This document shows, in pieces, positions 42,055 to 50,499 of a stretch of DNA of 64,000 nucleotides. Within the stretch, counting starts at the first letter, position 1, and each line of letters opens with the position of its first letter. A program made the position numbers and the translations under genes. Source of the DNA: HGM04593 sp045646845 (GTDB lineage: Bacteria; Bacteroidota; Bacteroidia; Bacteroidales; Bacteroidaceae); assembly GCA_045646845.1 (NCBI GenBank), contig JAZRLO010000026.1:62001-126000 (forward strand), written 5' to 3'. The notes under the pieces are model-generated. The model worked only from the letters and a program-made list of their open reading frames with translations, had not been told where the DNA came from and made no database searches.

Positions 42055-44211
42055 TTACTTTACCAACACCTTCTCGCCATCGACGATGTAGATACCTTTC
42101 TCGGGCTCTGCCAACTGACGGCCCTGGAGGTCATAGACAGTTTTCACCTTTCCGCTTTCACCTTTCACCTCAACAATGTCGGTTGTTGTCTGTACATAGC
42201 GTATCTGCAATGTAGAACCGCCATCCTGTCCGCCATTCCAAAAAGCAAGTCTATTGTCACGGTTGTTTACCTTATTGGAGATATAACCATCCTCGTACAT
42301 GTATGCATAGGCTACATCGGTTGAACCCAAATCACTTGAATCCATAAAACGCCAAACAGCTGTGTAACCTGCAGGGAGATTATCCTTTTCCTTCAACACC
42401 GGATAAGAACCACTACCTGTAGTGCCCAGCATCTGTGTGGGAGCAGCAAGAACTTTTGTAGCACCTGCCTGCTTGTTGTAGATATAGTAACCATCCTCCT
42501 CGTTACCGGTGAAACACCACAACTGTGCAGGATTCTCCGGATCGAGTTCAGTGTTGTCGAGTGCGATATAGCTTGCATTGCCGTTGTCGGAAAGAACATA
42601 ACCCTGCTGGCCAATCTGCATTGTGTACCAGGGAATCTGGCCAACGAACTCGCCGTTCTCAACCTTTGCAGTCTCATAACGTGTAGGTTTCTGAGGCTCA
42701 ACATATGTGCCCTTCTCAATGAAGAGACCTTCAACCTCGACATCACCACACATATACTCGGCCGGGATTACAATGCAATCCTCGCTGTCGAACTGCTGAC
42801 GTTCAAAGAACACCTTCTGCCACTGTACATTGTCGTGTACAATGCTGTCACCACTGAGGTTATAACCATACTTGATGATTGCACCCTTGTACTCGAAACC
42901 GTTCTCGGGAACCATCTTGATTTTGAACGCCTGACCGAATGGTGTCTGGTATGTAACAAGGTCTGCGCCGTTCTCGGCAGCAACAACCTTACCGTTGCGG
43001 TTTGCATCGTTTACATAAGCATAGTCGCCATGAACGTTGAGCATTACATCGATGATACCACCACCATTGTTGAGGATAGAGTTGGACTGGTCAATGCAAC
43101 CTGCAGGGTCAACAGAGTTCCAATCGACCTTGTAGCGCATACGGTAAACACCATGAGGCATGTCGGCCGGCAGTGTGAACGAAGGCATTGAAAGAGTGTT
43201 ACGATCGTTGCCGCTGATTGATTTGCCTGCACTGTTCACACCGTTTTCATTGTCTGCACCACCATAGAATGAGAATGACACAAGGTCACTACCCTGGGCA
43301 ATACTCAAGTTGTCGTTCACTGCAGCCTGGAACTTACCGTCGTTTGCAAAATCAATGTATGCATAGCTGTGCATCCAAGCACCGGTGTAGGCAACACTTG
43401 CAGTGAGCGTCTCGCCCGGCTTTGCAAAGAACTGGTTGCTTGTCTGGTTCACATACACAGTCTTTGGAGATGTCGGAGAGTTAACCACCTGTGTTGTACC
43501 GCCGTTAGCCTGCAATTTGATAGCAGAGAGGTATCGGTCGTTACGTGTATATAACTGGTCCTGACCGAAAGCAACCTGATAGTATCCATAGACGAACTCC
43601 GACATAGGGTCGTTGTTCACCTTGATGTCATCAACATAGCAGATGGCATCCTCGGTGTAGTTGTGGGGCGACTCGCAGTCGGGCACAACAACAAGGCTGT
43701 AGATTTCAATGCCACCGTTACCCTTGATCGGGAGGACAACATCCTGCCATTTGTCGGCACCAATATTCATTGTTGACATTGCCCAGAACTGCTCGGTCTC
43801 GGGCGACTGGTCCTTGCGCTCGGTGCGCTTGCCCAGACCTACAACCATCACGCGGCCACCGTATGGACGATATACCTTAACGTGAATGTATTTTGTCGTA
43901 GGAGTAAGTTCAAAGGTCTCATTCAGGTCAACGCGGACACCGAAGGTGTTTGAACCGAAGCGTGAACGCTGGATGGCAAGAATCTTTGACGATGGGTTGG
44001 GAGCTACGCCCAACTGGTCATCGACATAGGTCAAATGGTTATCGATAACCGCATAGTTACCCTTGAGGGTACCGGTACGGAAAGGAGACGCCTCCCATGT
44101 ATCATAGACACCGATAGACTTGTAGTCTTGTGTCTCGAATGTAATTGTCTGCGCTGCCGCCAACATAGGCACTGCCATGAAAGCAAGCGCAAATATATTC
44201 TTCAATTTCAT
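42055..44211 (-). CDS. Secreted GEVED-domain protein with lectin-like C-terminal region
   Basis: The 718-residue protein has a signal peptide (cleavage near LAAAQ). An N-terminal jellyroll-like region (about 20-205, with VDLNETFELTPTTKYIHVKVYRP) is followed by a GEVED-like domain (about 210-395: GAWMHSYAYIDFANDGKF, YRMRYKVDWNSVDPAG) and a beta-rich module. A 150-residue region (PWYTMQIGQQGYVLSDNG, QLWCFTGNEEDGYYIYNKQAG) follows that recalls ricin-like or fucosidase-associated binding modules. The end, VYDLQGRQLAEP then GIYIVDGEKVLVK, is the same sorting-like tail as the protein at 30569. It lies 20 bases after the fucosidase gene on the same strand, so it is probably its secreted partner in glycan binding. 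Confidence 0.72.
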   Translation of the reverse strand: MKLKNIFALAFMAVPMLAAAQTITFETQDYKSIGVYDTWEASPFRTGTLKGNYAVIDNHLTYVDDQLGVAPNPSSKILAIQRSRFGSNTFGVRVDLNETFELTPTTKYIHVKVYRPYGGRVMVVGLGKRTERKDQSPETEQFWAMSTMNIGADKWQDVVLPIKGNGGIEIYSLVVVPDCESPHNYTEDAICYVDDIKVNNDPMSEFVYGYYQVAFGQDQLYTRNDRYLSAIKLQANGGTTQVVNSPTSPKTVYVNQTSNQFFAKPGETLTASVAYTGAWMHSYAYIDFANDGKFQAAVNDNLSIAQGSDLVSFSFYGGADNENGVNSAGKSISGNDRNTLSMPSFTLPADMPHGVYRMRYKVDWNSVDPAGCIDQSNSILNNGGGIIDVMLNVHGDYAYVNDANRNGKVVAAENGADLVTYQTPFGQAFKIKMVPENGFEYKGAIIKYGYNLSGDSIVHDNVQWQKVFFERQQFDSEDCIVIPAEYMCGDVEVEGLFIEKGTYVEPQKPTRYETAKVENGEFVGQIPWYTMQIGQQGYVLSDNGNASYIALDNTELDPENPAQLWCFTGNEEDGYYIYNKQAGATKVLAAPTQMLGTTGSGSYPVLKEKDNLPAGYTAVWRFMDSSDLGSTDVAYAYMYEDGYISNKVNNRDNRLAFWNGGQDGGSTLQIRYVQTTTDIVEVKGESGKVKTVYDLQGRQLAEPEKGIYIVDGEKVLVK

Positions 44212-44231
44212 AATTCCAAGATTTTGATATA

Positions 44232-45743
44232 TTAATAAACGCTTACTTTAGAAATCAACGGGCAAGCACGGCTGTCATTGATGGTTATACGTACGCCCAT
44301 CACATCGTAACCGTTGCCATAGCTATTAGTGGTGCTGCTATTAAGAGGCACAATACGCTTGTAACCTACAGTTGTAGTCTCTACACCTGTAGCGCGACGT
44401 GTCCAGTTGACACCATCCTGAGTTGTCTCGATTGTGAACTTTTTCACACGTTGACCCTTTGCAATATACTCCATGAGTTCGACATAACGTACAGTCTTAG
44501 CCTCATTCCAAGTAAGGGTAATAGTAGCCTCTACTGTACCGTCATTTGTAGCCCAATAAGTATCCTTGTTGCCGTCAATCATGTTCACAGCCTCGTAGTT
44601 GCGGTTAGCACCAGCCTCGCGTGTCTCGCTCACCTCAATCTTCGCATCCTTTGCAAGGTCGTTTGTCAAGCGCGCCTTGATAAGGTCACCCATACCCTTA
44701 AGTGCATTTACCGAAGCATCGGGAAGCACACCGGCCTTGTTGGGAGGAATGTTGAGGATGAGTGTAGCGTTACGGCCTACTGTCTCAAGATACATCTGGA
44801 AAAGACGCTCGGGAGTAAGTGGACTCTCACCGTCATGATAGAACCAACCCTTGTTGGTGGCCTTGGCATCGCTCTCGCCCGGGAGCCAGAACCAGCCTGT
44901 TTCTGTTCCATACATACCATTGTTCTCGCCTGCATAATCACGGTTCTCGGGAGACCAGTTTGTCTGGCCGGCCCAACCTGCCTCATTGCCAATCCAACGC
45001 GCTTCACCGCCTACACCCCACATCACACAGTCGGGGCAGACTTTATGGATTGAGTCGCGAAGGTTAGGAACATCGTAATATGTAGCACGGTCAACCTGTA
45101 CGGTAGTGTTGCGGCCACCATAGTAGCCGTTACCGCCATTAGCACCGTCAAACCACATCTCGAATTGGTCCGTACCATACTCGGCAAGCTCAGCACACTG
45201 CTTTAGGAATACATCCTTTACATACTTGTCTGTACCATAATGTACACTGTTACGATCCCAAGGAGAGACATAGAATCCATACTTCATGCCAAGTTCTTTG
45301 GCAGCAGCAGCAAAATCACGAGGAATGTTAGTTTCTCTACCATTCTGGTTACCTGAATTGGTGACATTGTGGTCTGTAGTTGCTGTAGGCCACTGACAGA
45401 AACCGTCGTGATGCTTCACAACTGCAATACCACCGCGCATTCCGGCAGCCTTGGCTGCCTCTAACCACTGGCGCGGATTGGGAGGTGCCGTAGGAGCAAA
45501 GCGTTTTGGGTCCTCATCACCGTTACCCCACTCCAAGCCGGTGTAAGTATTCATACCATAGTGATAGAAAGCATAGAACTCGGTCTCCTGCCACTTCAAC
45601 TGGCGCGGATGTGGAACCGGATGCACTTCAATAGGCTCATTGTCGGGGTTGGCAGGAGCTTCAGCCTTGAGCTGTAGCTGCGCCGATGCTCCAAATGGAG
45701 CAATCATTCCCAACAGAAACAAAGAAGTAAAAAGTTTTTTCAT
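44232..45743 (-). CDS. Alpha-L-fucosidase, family GH29, with discoidin-like C-terminal domain
   Basis: From the chosen start the protein has 503 residues: signal peptide (MKKLFTSLFLLGMIAPFGASAQ), a GH29 barrel (about 35-365 of the mature frame) with KHHDGFCQWPT, YVSPWDRNS and the nucleophile region FEMWFDGANG (Asp in WFDG). A C-terminal F5/8 type C-like domain (NMIDGNKDTYWAT, YVELMEYIAKGQRVKKF) follows. It should hydrolyse alpha-L-fucosyl linkages in the periplasm or at the surface. The frame is open for 32 more codons upstream, but these are hydrophobic nonsense from T runs and the signal peptide starts at MKKLF. The gene pair with the GEVED protein suggests a small fucosylated-glycan locus without susCD. 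Confidence 0.9.
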   Translation of the reverse strand: MKKLFTSLFLLGMIAPFGASAQLQLKAEAPANPDNEPIEVHPVPHPRQLKWQETEFYAFYHYGMNTYTGLEWGNGDEDPKRFAPTAPPNPRQWLEAAKAAGMRGGIAVVKHHDGFCQWPTATTDHNVTNSGNQNGRETNIPRDFAAAAKELGMKYGFYVSPWDRNSVHYGTDKYVKDVFLKQCAELAEYGTDQFEMWFDGANGGNGYYGGRNTTVQVDRATYYDVPNLRDSIHKVCPDCVMWGVGGEARWIGNEAGWAGQTNWSPENRDYAGENNGMYGTETGWFWLPGESDAKATNKGWFYHDGESPLTPERLFQMYLETVGRNATLILNIPPNKAGVLPDASVNALKGMGDLIKARLTNDLAKDAKIEVSETREAGANRNYEAVNMIDGNKDTYWATNDGTVEATITLTWNEAKTVRYVELMEYIAKGQRVKKFTIETTQDGVNWTRRATGVETTTVGYKRIVPLNSSTTNSYGNGYDVMGVRITINDSRACPLISKVSVY

Positions 45744-45818
45744 CTTGTTTTGGTTTAGGTTAGTTAAAAAAATAATCACGTTATATAAAAATGCATAGTT
45801 TACACATTTTATGCAAAG

Positions 45819-45833
45819 AAAAAAAAAAAAAAA
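45819..45833. repeat. Homopolymer run of 15 A (15 T on the coding side of the fucosidase gene)
   Basis: The run ends ten bases before a TTTG-like element in the fucosidase upstream region (minus strand) and about 76-90 bases before its start codon. Such runs slip easily. Confidence 0.8.
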
Positions 45834-45886
45834 CGACAAGCAACAAAAAATATTTATATTTTTTATATAAAAAGAGGCTTATTTTT

Positions 45887-46639
45887 TTAGCACAAGAGAC
45901 TTGCCAACAGAGGCAGCACGTTGCAGTACTCCAATGCACATTCCTTGCGCAGCAGCACACCTGCATCGCCATGCAGTTCGCCGCCCACCGGCACACAGAG
46001 CGTGAGAGAGGGGATGCCATAGTCGGCATAGTCCCACGATTCGTCAGGCAAGGCATTGTGTTTGAAAGCAAAACGCCCGTCATATTTTTCGAGCGAGGAG
46101 ATTATGTTATAGCCCGTGAGGATGTCGATACCCAAATCGTTCTCCAACGTGAAAAGCGCACCGCTCTCCCACCCTTCGTTGGTGACATCAAGTACAAGTG
46201 CCGAAGTAACCTCGCAAGCCATCTGCCCCAGCGCAACGACCGTCTGCACTGCGCCCTGCGAGTCGCTCTCCTCGTTGCCCGTGAAAGCCACCACAACATT
46301 GTCGGGCAAAGTATTATTAATCATTGCCCACAACACGGCGGCATTGGTAAAACTATTGTCGAATGTTCCGCGCAAGCAGCCACTCTCGTCGGCGCAGAAA
46401 CAGCGGCTATAGACGCAATCGATGTGTGAAGAGATGAGCAGTACGCGGTCACCTTCGCGCAACGGACGCTTGGCATACAAGAGAGCAAGCGGCTGGCGCG
46501 CAACGAGGCGGTATGACGTACCCTCGAGTAACCTTTCAATCACCGCCACCCTGTCGGTCACGGTGAAAGCAGTTCCGTTATCCTTGCAGTCAAGAGTGAC
46601 TGCTCGCAGTATGTCGAAAAAATCTTTTTCGGGGTGCAT
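45887..46639 (-). CDS. MH-clan (M28/M20/M42-like) zinc peptidase
   Basis: The 250-residue cytosolic protein shows the five co-catalytic metal ligands of MH-clan exopeptidases in order: His72 in SSHID, Asp94 in GTFDNSFTN, Glu123/Glu124 in GNEES, Asp151 in LVLDVTNEG, and His223 in GELHGDAG. It is shorter than typical aminopeptidases (300-400 residues) and has no signal peptide or lid domain. Aminopeptidase or deacylase activity is likely; substrate unknown. It lies upstream of the fucosidase gene on the same strand, with 143 bases between them. A SERSEE-type repeat pair sits just upstream of its start. Confidence 0.75.
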   Translation of the reverse strand: MHPEKDFFDILRAVTLDCKDNGTAFTVTDRVAVIERLLEGTSYRLVARQPLALLYAKRPLREGDRVLLISSHIDCVYSRCFCADESGCLRGTFDNSFTNAAVLWAMINNTLPDNVVVAFTGNEESDSQGAVQTVVALGQMACEVTSALVLDVTNEGWESGALFTLENDLGIDILTGYNIISSLEKYDGRFAFKHNALPDESWDYADYGIPSLTLCVPVGGELHGDAGVLLRKECALEYCNVLPLLASLLC

Positions 46640-46679
46640 TTTGATTCGTTTATGTTACATTCCTGGCTCATCGCATTGT

Positions 46680-46744
46680 GTCATCCTGAGCAGCGCGAAG
46701 GATCTATAATAAGATTCTTCCTCCCATTGGTCGTCAGAATGACA
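46680..46744. repeat. Inverted pair of SERSEE-type repeats
   Basis: GTCATCCTGAGCAGCGCGAAG... to GGATCT (46680-46705) faces AGATTCTTCC...TCAGAATGAC (46712-46744). The two units pair at their ends and would form a hairpin. The same 26-base unit occurs at 47417 and 54771. Confidence 0.75.
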
Positions 46745-46768
46745 GGATAGCATATTCCCACTACAATA

Positions 46769-47389
46769 TTATAATTTTTCTATTTTCAAATCATTCCTGC
46801 TTGCTATTACCAGCTTCTCATAACGCTCAATGAGACGAGGCAGGCGCGAGAGCCTCATCGACAGGCGCACCATGCAGTCGTTGTCGAAAACCTGTTCAAC
46901 GACCTTCGGTTCTTCCTCCTTTACAATACGCAGCACATCGTTCAGTAGCGGATATGAGAATTTGAGGATTATCTCACCGTTGATGGTCTTTTCTATATGC
47001 GGCACAGCCTCAAGAGCCTCGGCTGCCGCAGCACGATATGCCACAATAAGGCCGCTTGTACCCAGCTTCACGCCACCGAAATAGCGCACTACAATTACAA
47101 GGACATTCGTGAGTTCCTTGCTGTGTATCTGTCCTAGAATGGGTTTTCCGGCAGTGCCCGACGGCTCACCGTTATCGTTGGAACGCTCCTGGTCGCCACG
47201 CTCGCCCAGGCGGTAGGCATAGCATACGTGGCGTGCATCGTAGTATTTCTTCTGGTACACCTCTATCCACTCCTTCACCTCCTCTATGGTGGTTACGGGA
47301 ATGACAAAAGCCAGGAACTTGCTACGTTTTTCTGTGTATATGGCCTCGCCCTGTTCCTCAATAGTCTTGTATATATCCTCTTCGAGCAT
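46769..47389 (-). CDS. yigZ: YigZ/IMPACT-family protein
   Basis: The product (206 residues from MLEEDIYKTI) has the UPF0029/IMPACT domain: KRSKFLAFVIPV, the signature DARHVCYAYRLG, DNGEPSGTAGKPILG and VIVVRYFGGVKLGTSGL. A DUF1949-like ferredoxin fold forms the C-terminus (about 135-206). The bacterial family is conserved and cytosolic; its biochemical role is unsettled. The frame extends to 47461, but the added residues HSERSEES are the translation of a SERSEE repeat, so that start is unlikely. MSGNKH at 47413 remains an alternative. Confidence 0.9.
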   Translation of the reverse strand: MLEEDIYKTIEEQGEAIYTEKRSKFLAFVIPVTTIEEVKEWIEVYQKKYYDARHVCYAYRLGERGDQERSNDNGEPSGTAGKPILGQIHSKELTNVLVIVVRYFGGVKLGTSGLIVAYRAAAAEALEAVPHIEKTINGEIILKFSYPLLNDVLRIVKEEEPKVVEQVFDNDCMVRLSMRLSRLPRLIERYEKLVIASRNDLKIEKL

Positions 47390-47416
47390 ACTTATATGTT
47401 TATTACCTGACATTTT

Positions 47417-47442
47417 AGATTCTTCACTGCGTTCAGAATGAC
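47417..47442. repeat. SERSEE-type 26-base repeat
   Basis: AGATTCTTCACTGCGTTCAG then AATGAC. Minus-strand translation gives HSERSEES, a well-known artefactual peptide in Bacteroidota genomes. Confidence 0.75.
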
Positions 47443-47516
47443 ATGGAAACCGGTATGTCATTTAGAACGTAGAGATGATTCCATTCAGTCTATACCCATT
47501 CAGGCATTTCGTAACT

Positions 47517-48590
47517 TTATCGTTTAATTTCCTTTTCAAAATCACGCATACATGCGGCCAGAGCCTTCGCCCCCTCCAGCGGCATCGCATTATAGCACGA
47601 TGCGCGGAAGCCTCCTACCGTACGGTGCCCTTTTATAGCCACCACGCCGCGCGCGGCAGCAAAATCCACAAACGCCGCTTCAAGTTCAGCATATTCAGGC
47701 ACCATGACAAAATCAATATTCATGTATGAACGGTCCTCTTCAACCGCCGTACCACAGAAAAGCGGATTGCGGTCAATTTCATCATAAACAACCGCGGCAC
47801 GCTCTGCAGCGCGGCGTTGCATCTCCGTCACACCGCCCTGCGCCTTCACCCAACGCAGATTACAGAGGGAGGTATATATAGGCAATGTCGGCGGAGTATT
47901 GAACATGGAGCCGTTCGCTATATGCACACGATAGTCGAGTATCGAAGGGATGGCGCGCTCCACCCTGCCCAACGCATCCTCCTTTACAATGGCGAACGAA
48001 AGCCCCGACTGGGCGAGGTTCTTCTGCGCACCTCCATAGATGCAGCTGTACTTCGCCACATCCACCGGACGCGATAGTATATCGCTCGACATATCCGCCA
48101 CCAACGGCACCTGCGAATCGATGTCACGCCGCAACTGGGTACCGTAGATGGTATTGTTCGACGTCACATGCAGATAATCGGCATCTGCAGGGATATCGAA
48201 TTGCTTGGGGATATAACTAAAAGCCCGGTCGGCAGACGAAGCCACTTCTACCACCTCACCAAAGAGCCTTGCCTCCTTGATTGCCTTCGACGACCAGACG
48301 CCGGTGTTGAGGTAGGCTGCCTTCTTGCCAAGCAGGTTGTAAGGTACCATACAGAAGTGCATGCTGGCGCCTCCGCCCAGAAAAAGCACCTCATATCCCT
48401 GCGGTACATCGAGAAGTTCACGCATCAGGGCGCGCGCCTCATCTAACAGCGGTTTGAACTCGGCCGAGCGGTGACTCAGTTCCATGAGCGACAAGCCCAT
48501 AGCGTCATAGTCGAGCACGGCCGCAGCCGTCTGCTCCACGACCTCGCGCGGCAACATCGATGGCCCTGCATTGAAATTGTATTTTTTCAT
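47517..48590 (-). CDS. serC: Phosphoserine aminotransferase
   Basis: The 357-residue PLP enzyme converts 3-phosphohydroxypyruvate and glutamate to phosphoserine in serine synthesis (and acts in PLP synthesis). Class V motifs are clear: NFNAGPSMLP at the start, GGGASMHF, the PLP lysine in YGGAQKNLAQSG (K190), and SMFNTPPTLPIY and KGHRTVGGFRASCYNAM at the end. It lies 41 bases downstream of topB on the same strand; serA is not in the window. Translation start is unambiguous. Confidence 0.96.
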   Translation of the reverse strand: MKKYNFNAGPSMLPREVVEQTAAAVLDYDAMGLSLMELSHRSAEFKPLLDEARALMRELLDVPQGYEVLFLGGGASMHFCMVPYNLLGKKAAYLNTGVWSSKAIKEARLFGEVVEVASSADRAFSYIPKQFDIPADADYLHVTSNNTIYGTQLRRDIDSQVPLVADMSSDILSRPVDVAKYSCIYGGAQKNLAQSGLSFAIVKEDALGRVERAIPSILDYRVHIANGSMFNTPPTLPIYTSLCNLRWVKAQGGVTEMQRRAAERAAVVYDEIDRNPLFCGTAVEEDRSYMNIDFVMVPEYAELEAAFVDFAAARGVVAIKGHRTVGGFRASCYNAMPLEGAKALAACMRDFEKEIKR

Positions 48591-48631
48591 TGTAGCTCTC
48601 TATTTGATAATATCCATACTTTAGGAAGCCG

Positions 48632-50419
48632 TTACGCACCGATATTGTTCATTGTGCTGTTGTCGCGCAGCACATCGTTAACTATAGAGTGAAGCATATC
48701 CTTTAGTTCTTCTATGAAGGTCTTGGCATCGTACTGACGTTTTTCGATGTCACGCAGTTTCTTCTCCCAACGTCCTGTCAGTTCCGCACTCTTCAGCAGT
48801 TCGTTCTTTATGAGCCCCACAAGTTCCACTCCGGTGGGAGTCGCCACTATATTCTTTTTCTCCCTGCGTATGTAACTGCGCTTAAAGAGAGTCTCTATTA
48901 TGGCCGCGCGTGTAGAAGGACGGCCGATACCGTTCTCCTTCATGACATCGCGAAGTTCCTCATCCTCGACAAGTTTGCCGGCCGTCTCCATTGCACGGAG
49001 CAGAGTCGCTTCGGTATATGGCTTCGGCGGTTGGGTAAACTTCTGTGCAAGAGACGGTTCGTGCGGGCCGCTCTCCCCCACTGTGAACGATGGCAGAAGA
49101 TTCTCCTTTTCGCCCTCCTTCTCATCGGCCGGTTCTCCGGCAAAGACAACCCTCCAGCCCGGTTCCATTATCTCCTTTCCTGTTGTCTTGAACTTGACAT
49201 CAGCACTTTCGCCTAACACGGTTGTAGTGCGGAACTTGCAATCAGGATAAAAGACCGCTATAAAATGGCGCGCAACAAGGTCATAAACCTTCTTTTCCAA
49301 GTCGGTAAGGCCCTGCGGATAGACTCCCGTGGGGATTATGGCATGGTGGTCGGTAACCTTCTTGTTATCGAACACCTTCTTCGACTTGTGCAAAGGCTTG
49401 CCTGCAAGAGGAGCCACAAGTGGCTGATAATCACGCAGCCCCTGCAGTATATTTGCACATTTAGGATAAATGTCATCGCTCAGGTAAGTGGTATCGACAC
49501 GCGGATAGGTCGTCACCTTCTTTTCGTACAGCGACTGTATTATCTGCAACGACTGCTCTGCCGAAAGGCTGAACTTCTTGTTGCAATCGACCTGCAACGA
49601 CGTAAGGTCGTATAGACGCGGCGGCAATTCTGTACCGTTCTTGGCTGTGACATCGGTTACGGTAAACGGTTGGCCCGTTATCTTCTCCAGAGCCTCTCGT
49701 GCCTTCTCTTCATTGTCGAAACGACCCTCGGTGACATTGAAAACAGTATCGCGATAAAGAGTTTTCAACTCCCAATAAGGCTGCGGAACGAAGTTCTCTA
49801 TCTCCTGCTGACGCTTGACGATAAGTGCGAGCGTCGGTGTCTGTACGCGGCCTATCGAAAGCACCTGACGGTTCTTGCCGTAACGCAGTGTATAGAGTCG
49901 CGTGGCATTCATGCCGAGCAACCAGTCACCTATTGCACGGCTCAGGCCGGCCTCGTACAATGGCTGGTATTCGTTCTGGTCTTTCAGATTGGCAAATCCC
50001 TCACGTATGGCCTCCTCGGTAAGCGAAGACACCCACAGACGCTTCACGGGGCATTTCGCCTGAGCCTTCTGCATAACCCAGCGCTGTATGAGTTCTCCCT
50101 CCTGACCGGCATCGCCGCAGTTCACTATCATATCGGCACCCTGCATCAATTTCTCTATTACGGCAAACTGTTTCTCTATTCCTTTGTCGTTAATGAGTTT
50201 TATTCCGAAACGGGGCGGTATCATGGGGAGACTGCCGAGGCTCCACCGCTGCCACAGAGGTGTATAATCGTTCGGTTCCTTCAGCGTACACAGGTGGCCG
50301 AAGGTCCATGTCACACAATAGTTGTTGCCCTCGAAGAACCCTTCGCGACGGTTCCTGGCACCTAGGATGTCGGCAATTTCCTTTGCGACACTCGGTTTCT
50401 CTGCTATACAGACTATCAT
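48632..50419 (-). CDS. topB: DNA topoisomerase III (type IA)
   Basis: The 595-residue enzyme has a TOPRIM domain (Glu7 in AEKPSVAKE; DAGQEGE at 103-109 in place of the common D-x-D-R-E-G-E), the strand-passage arch, and the catalytic tyrosine in TTYPRVDTTYLSDD (Tyr305). LSIGRVQTPTLALI is the standard family phrase. It cuts one DNA strand to decatenate or resolve intermediates. It lacks zinc fingers and is shorter than E. coli TopB (653). Plasmid or ICE copies of topB are common in Bacteroidota, but no other mobile-element gene is nearby. It probably shares a transcript with serC. Confidence 0.93.
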   Translation of the reverse strand: MIVCIAEKPSVAKEIADILGARNRREGFFEGNNYCVTWTFGHLCTLKEPNDYTPLWQRWSLGSLPMIPPRFGIKLINDKGIEKQFAVIEKLMQGADMIVNCGDAGQEGELIQRWVMQKAQAKCPVKRLWVSSLTEEAIREGFANLKDQNEYQPLYEAGLSRAIGDWLLGMNATRLYTLRYGKNRQVLSIGRVQTPTLALIVKRQQEIENFVPQPYWELKTLYRDTVFNVTEGRFDNEEKAREALEKITGQPFTVTDVTAKNGTELPPRLYDLTSLQVDCNKKFSLSAEQSLQIIQSLYEKKVTTYPRVDTTYLSDDIYPKCANILQGLRDYQPLVAPLAGKPLHKSKKVFDNKKVTDHHAIIPTGVYPQGLTDLEKKVYDLVARHFIAVFYPDCKFRTTTVLGESADVKFKTTGKEIMEPGWRVVFAGEPADEKEGEKENLLPSFTVGESGPHEPSLAQKFTQPPKPYTEATLLRAMETAGKLVEDEELRDVMKENGIGRPSTRAAIIETLFKRSYIRREKKNIVATPTGVELVGLIKNELLKSAELTGRWEKKLRDIEKRQYDAKTFIEELKDMLHSIVNDVLRDNSTMNNIGA

Positions 50420-50448
50420 TATTCTTTTTGTATTCTATTGCGTAGCAA

Positions 50449-50478
50449 AGTCCTCAAAGGCGTTTGCCTTTAAGGACT
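50449..50478 (-). terminator. Terminator after mutB
   Basis: AGTCCTCAAAGGC (50449-50461) pairs with GCCTTTAAGGACT (50466-50478) with one C-A mismatch. It lies 22 bases past the mutB stop. Confidence 0.75.
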
Positions 50479-50499
50479 CTGCATAAATTCCATTGTCAA

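Noticed and set aside
45744..45839. N-terminal extension of the fucosidase (MSFFFFFLCIK...)
   Set aside because: The extra residues come from a T-rich upstream region and precede a textbook signal peptide at MKKLF.
47390..47461. N-terminal extension of YigZ containing HSERSEES
   Set aside because: That peptide is the translation of a dispersed repeat and is not part of the family.
48632..50419. topB as a sign of an integrative element
   Set aside because: topB is common on Bacteroidota mobile elements, but no integrase, relaxase, tra or att-like repeat is found nearby and the neighbours are housekeeping genes.
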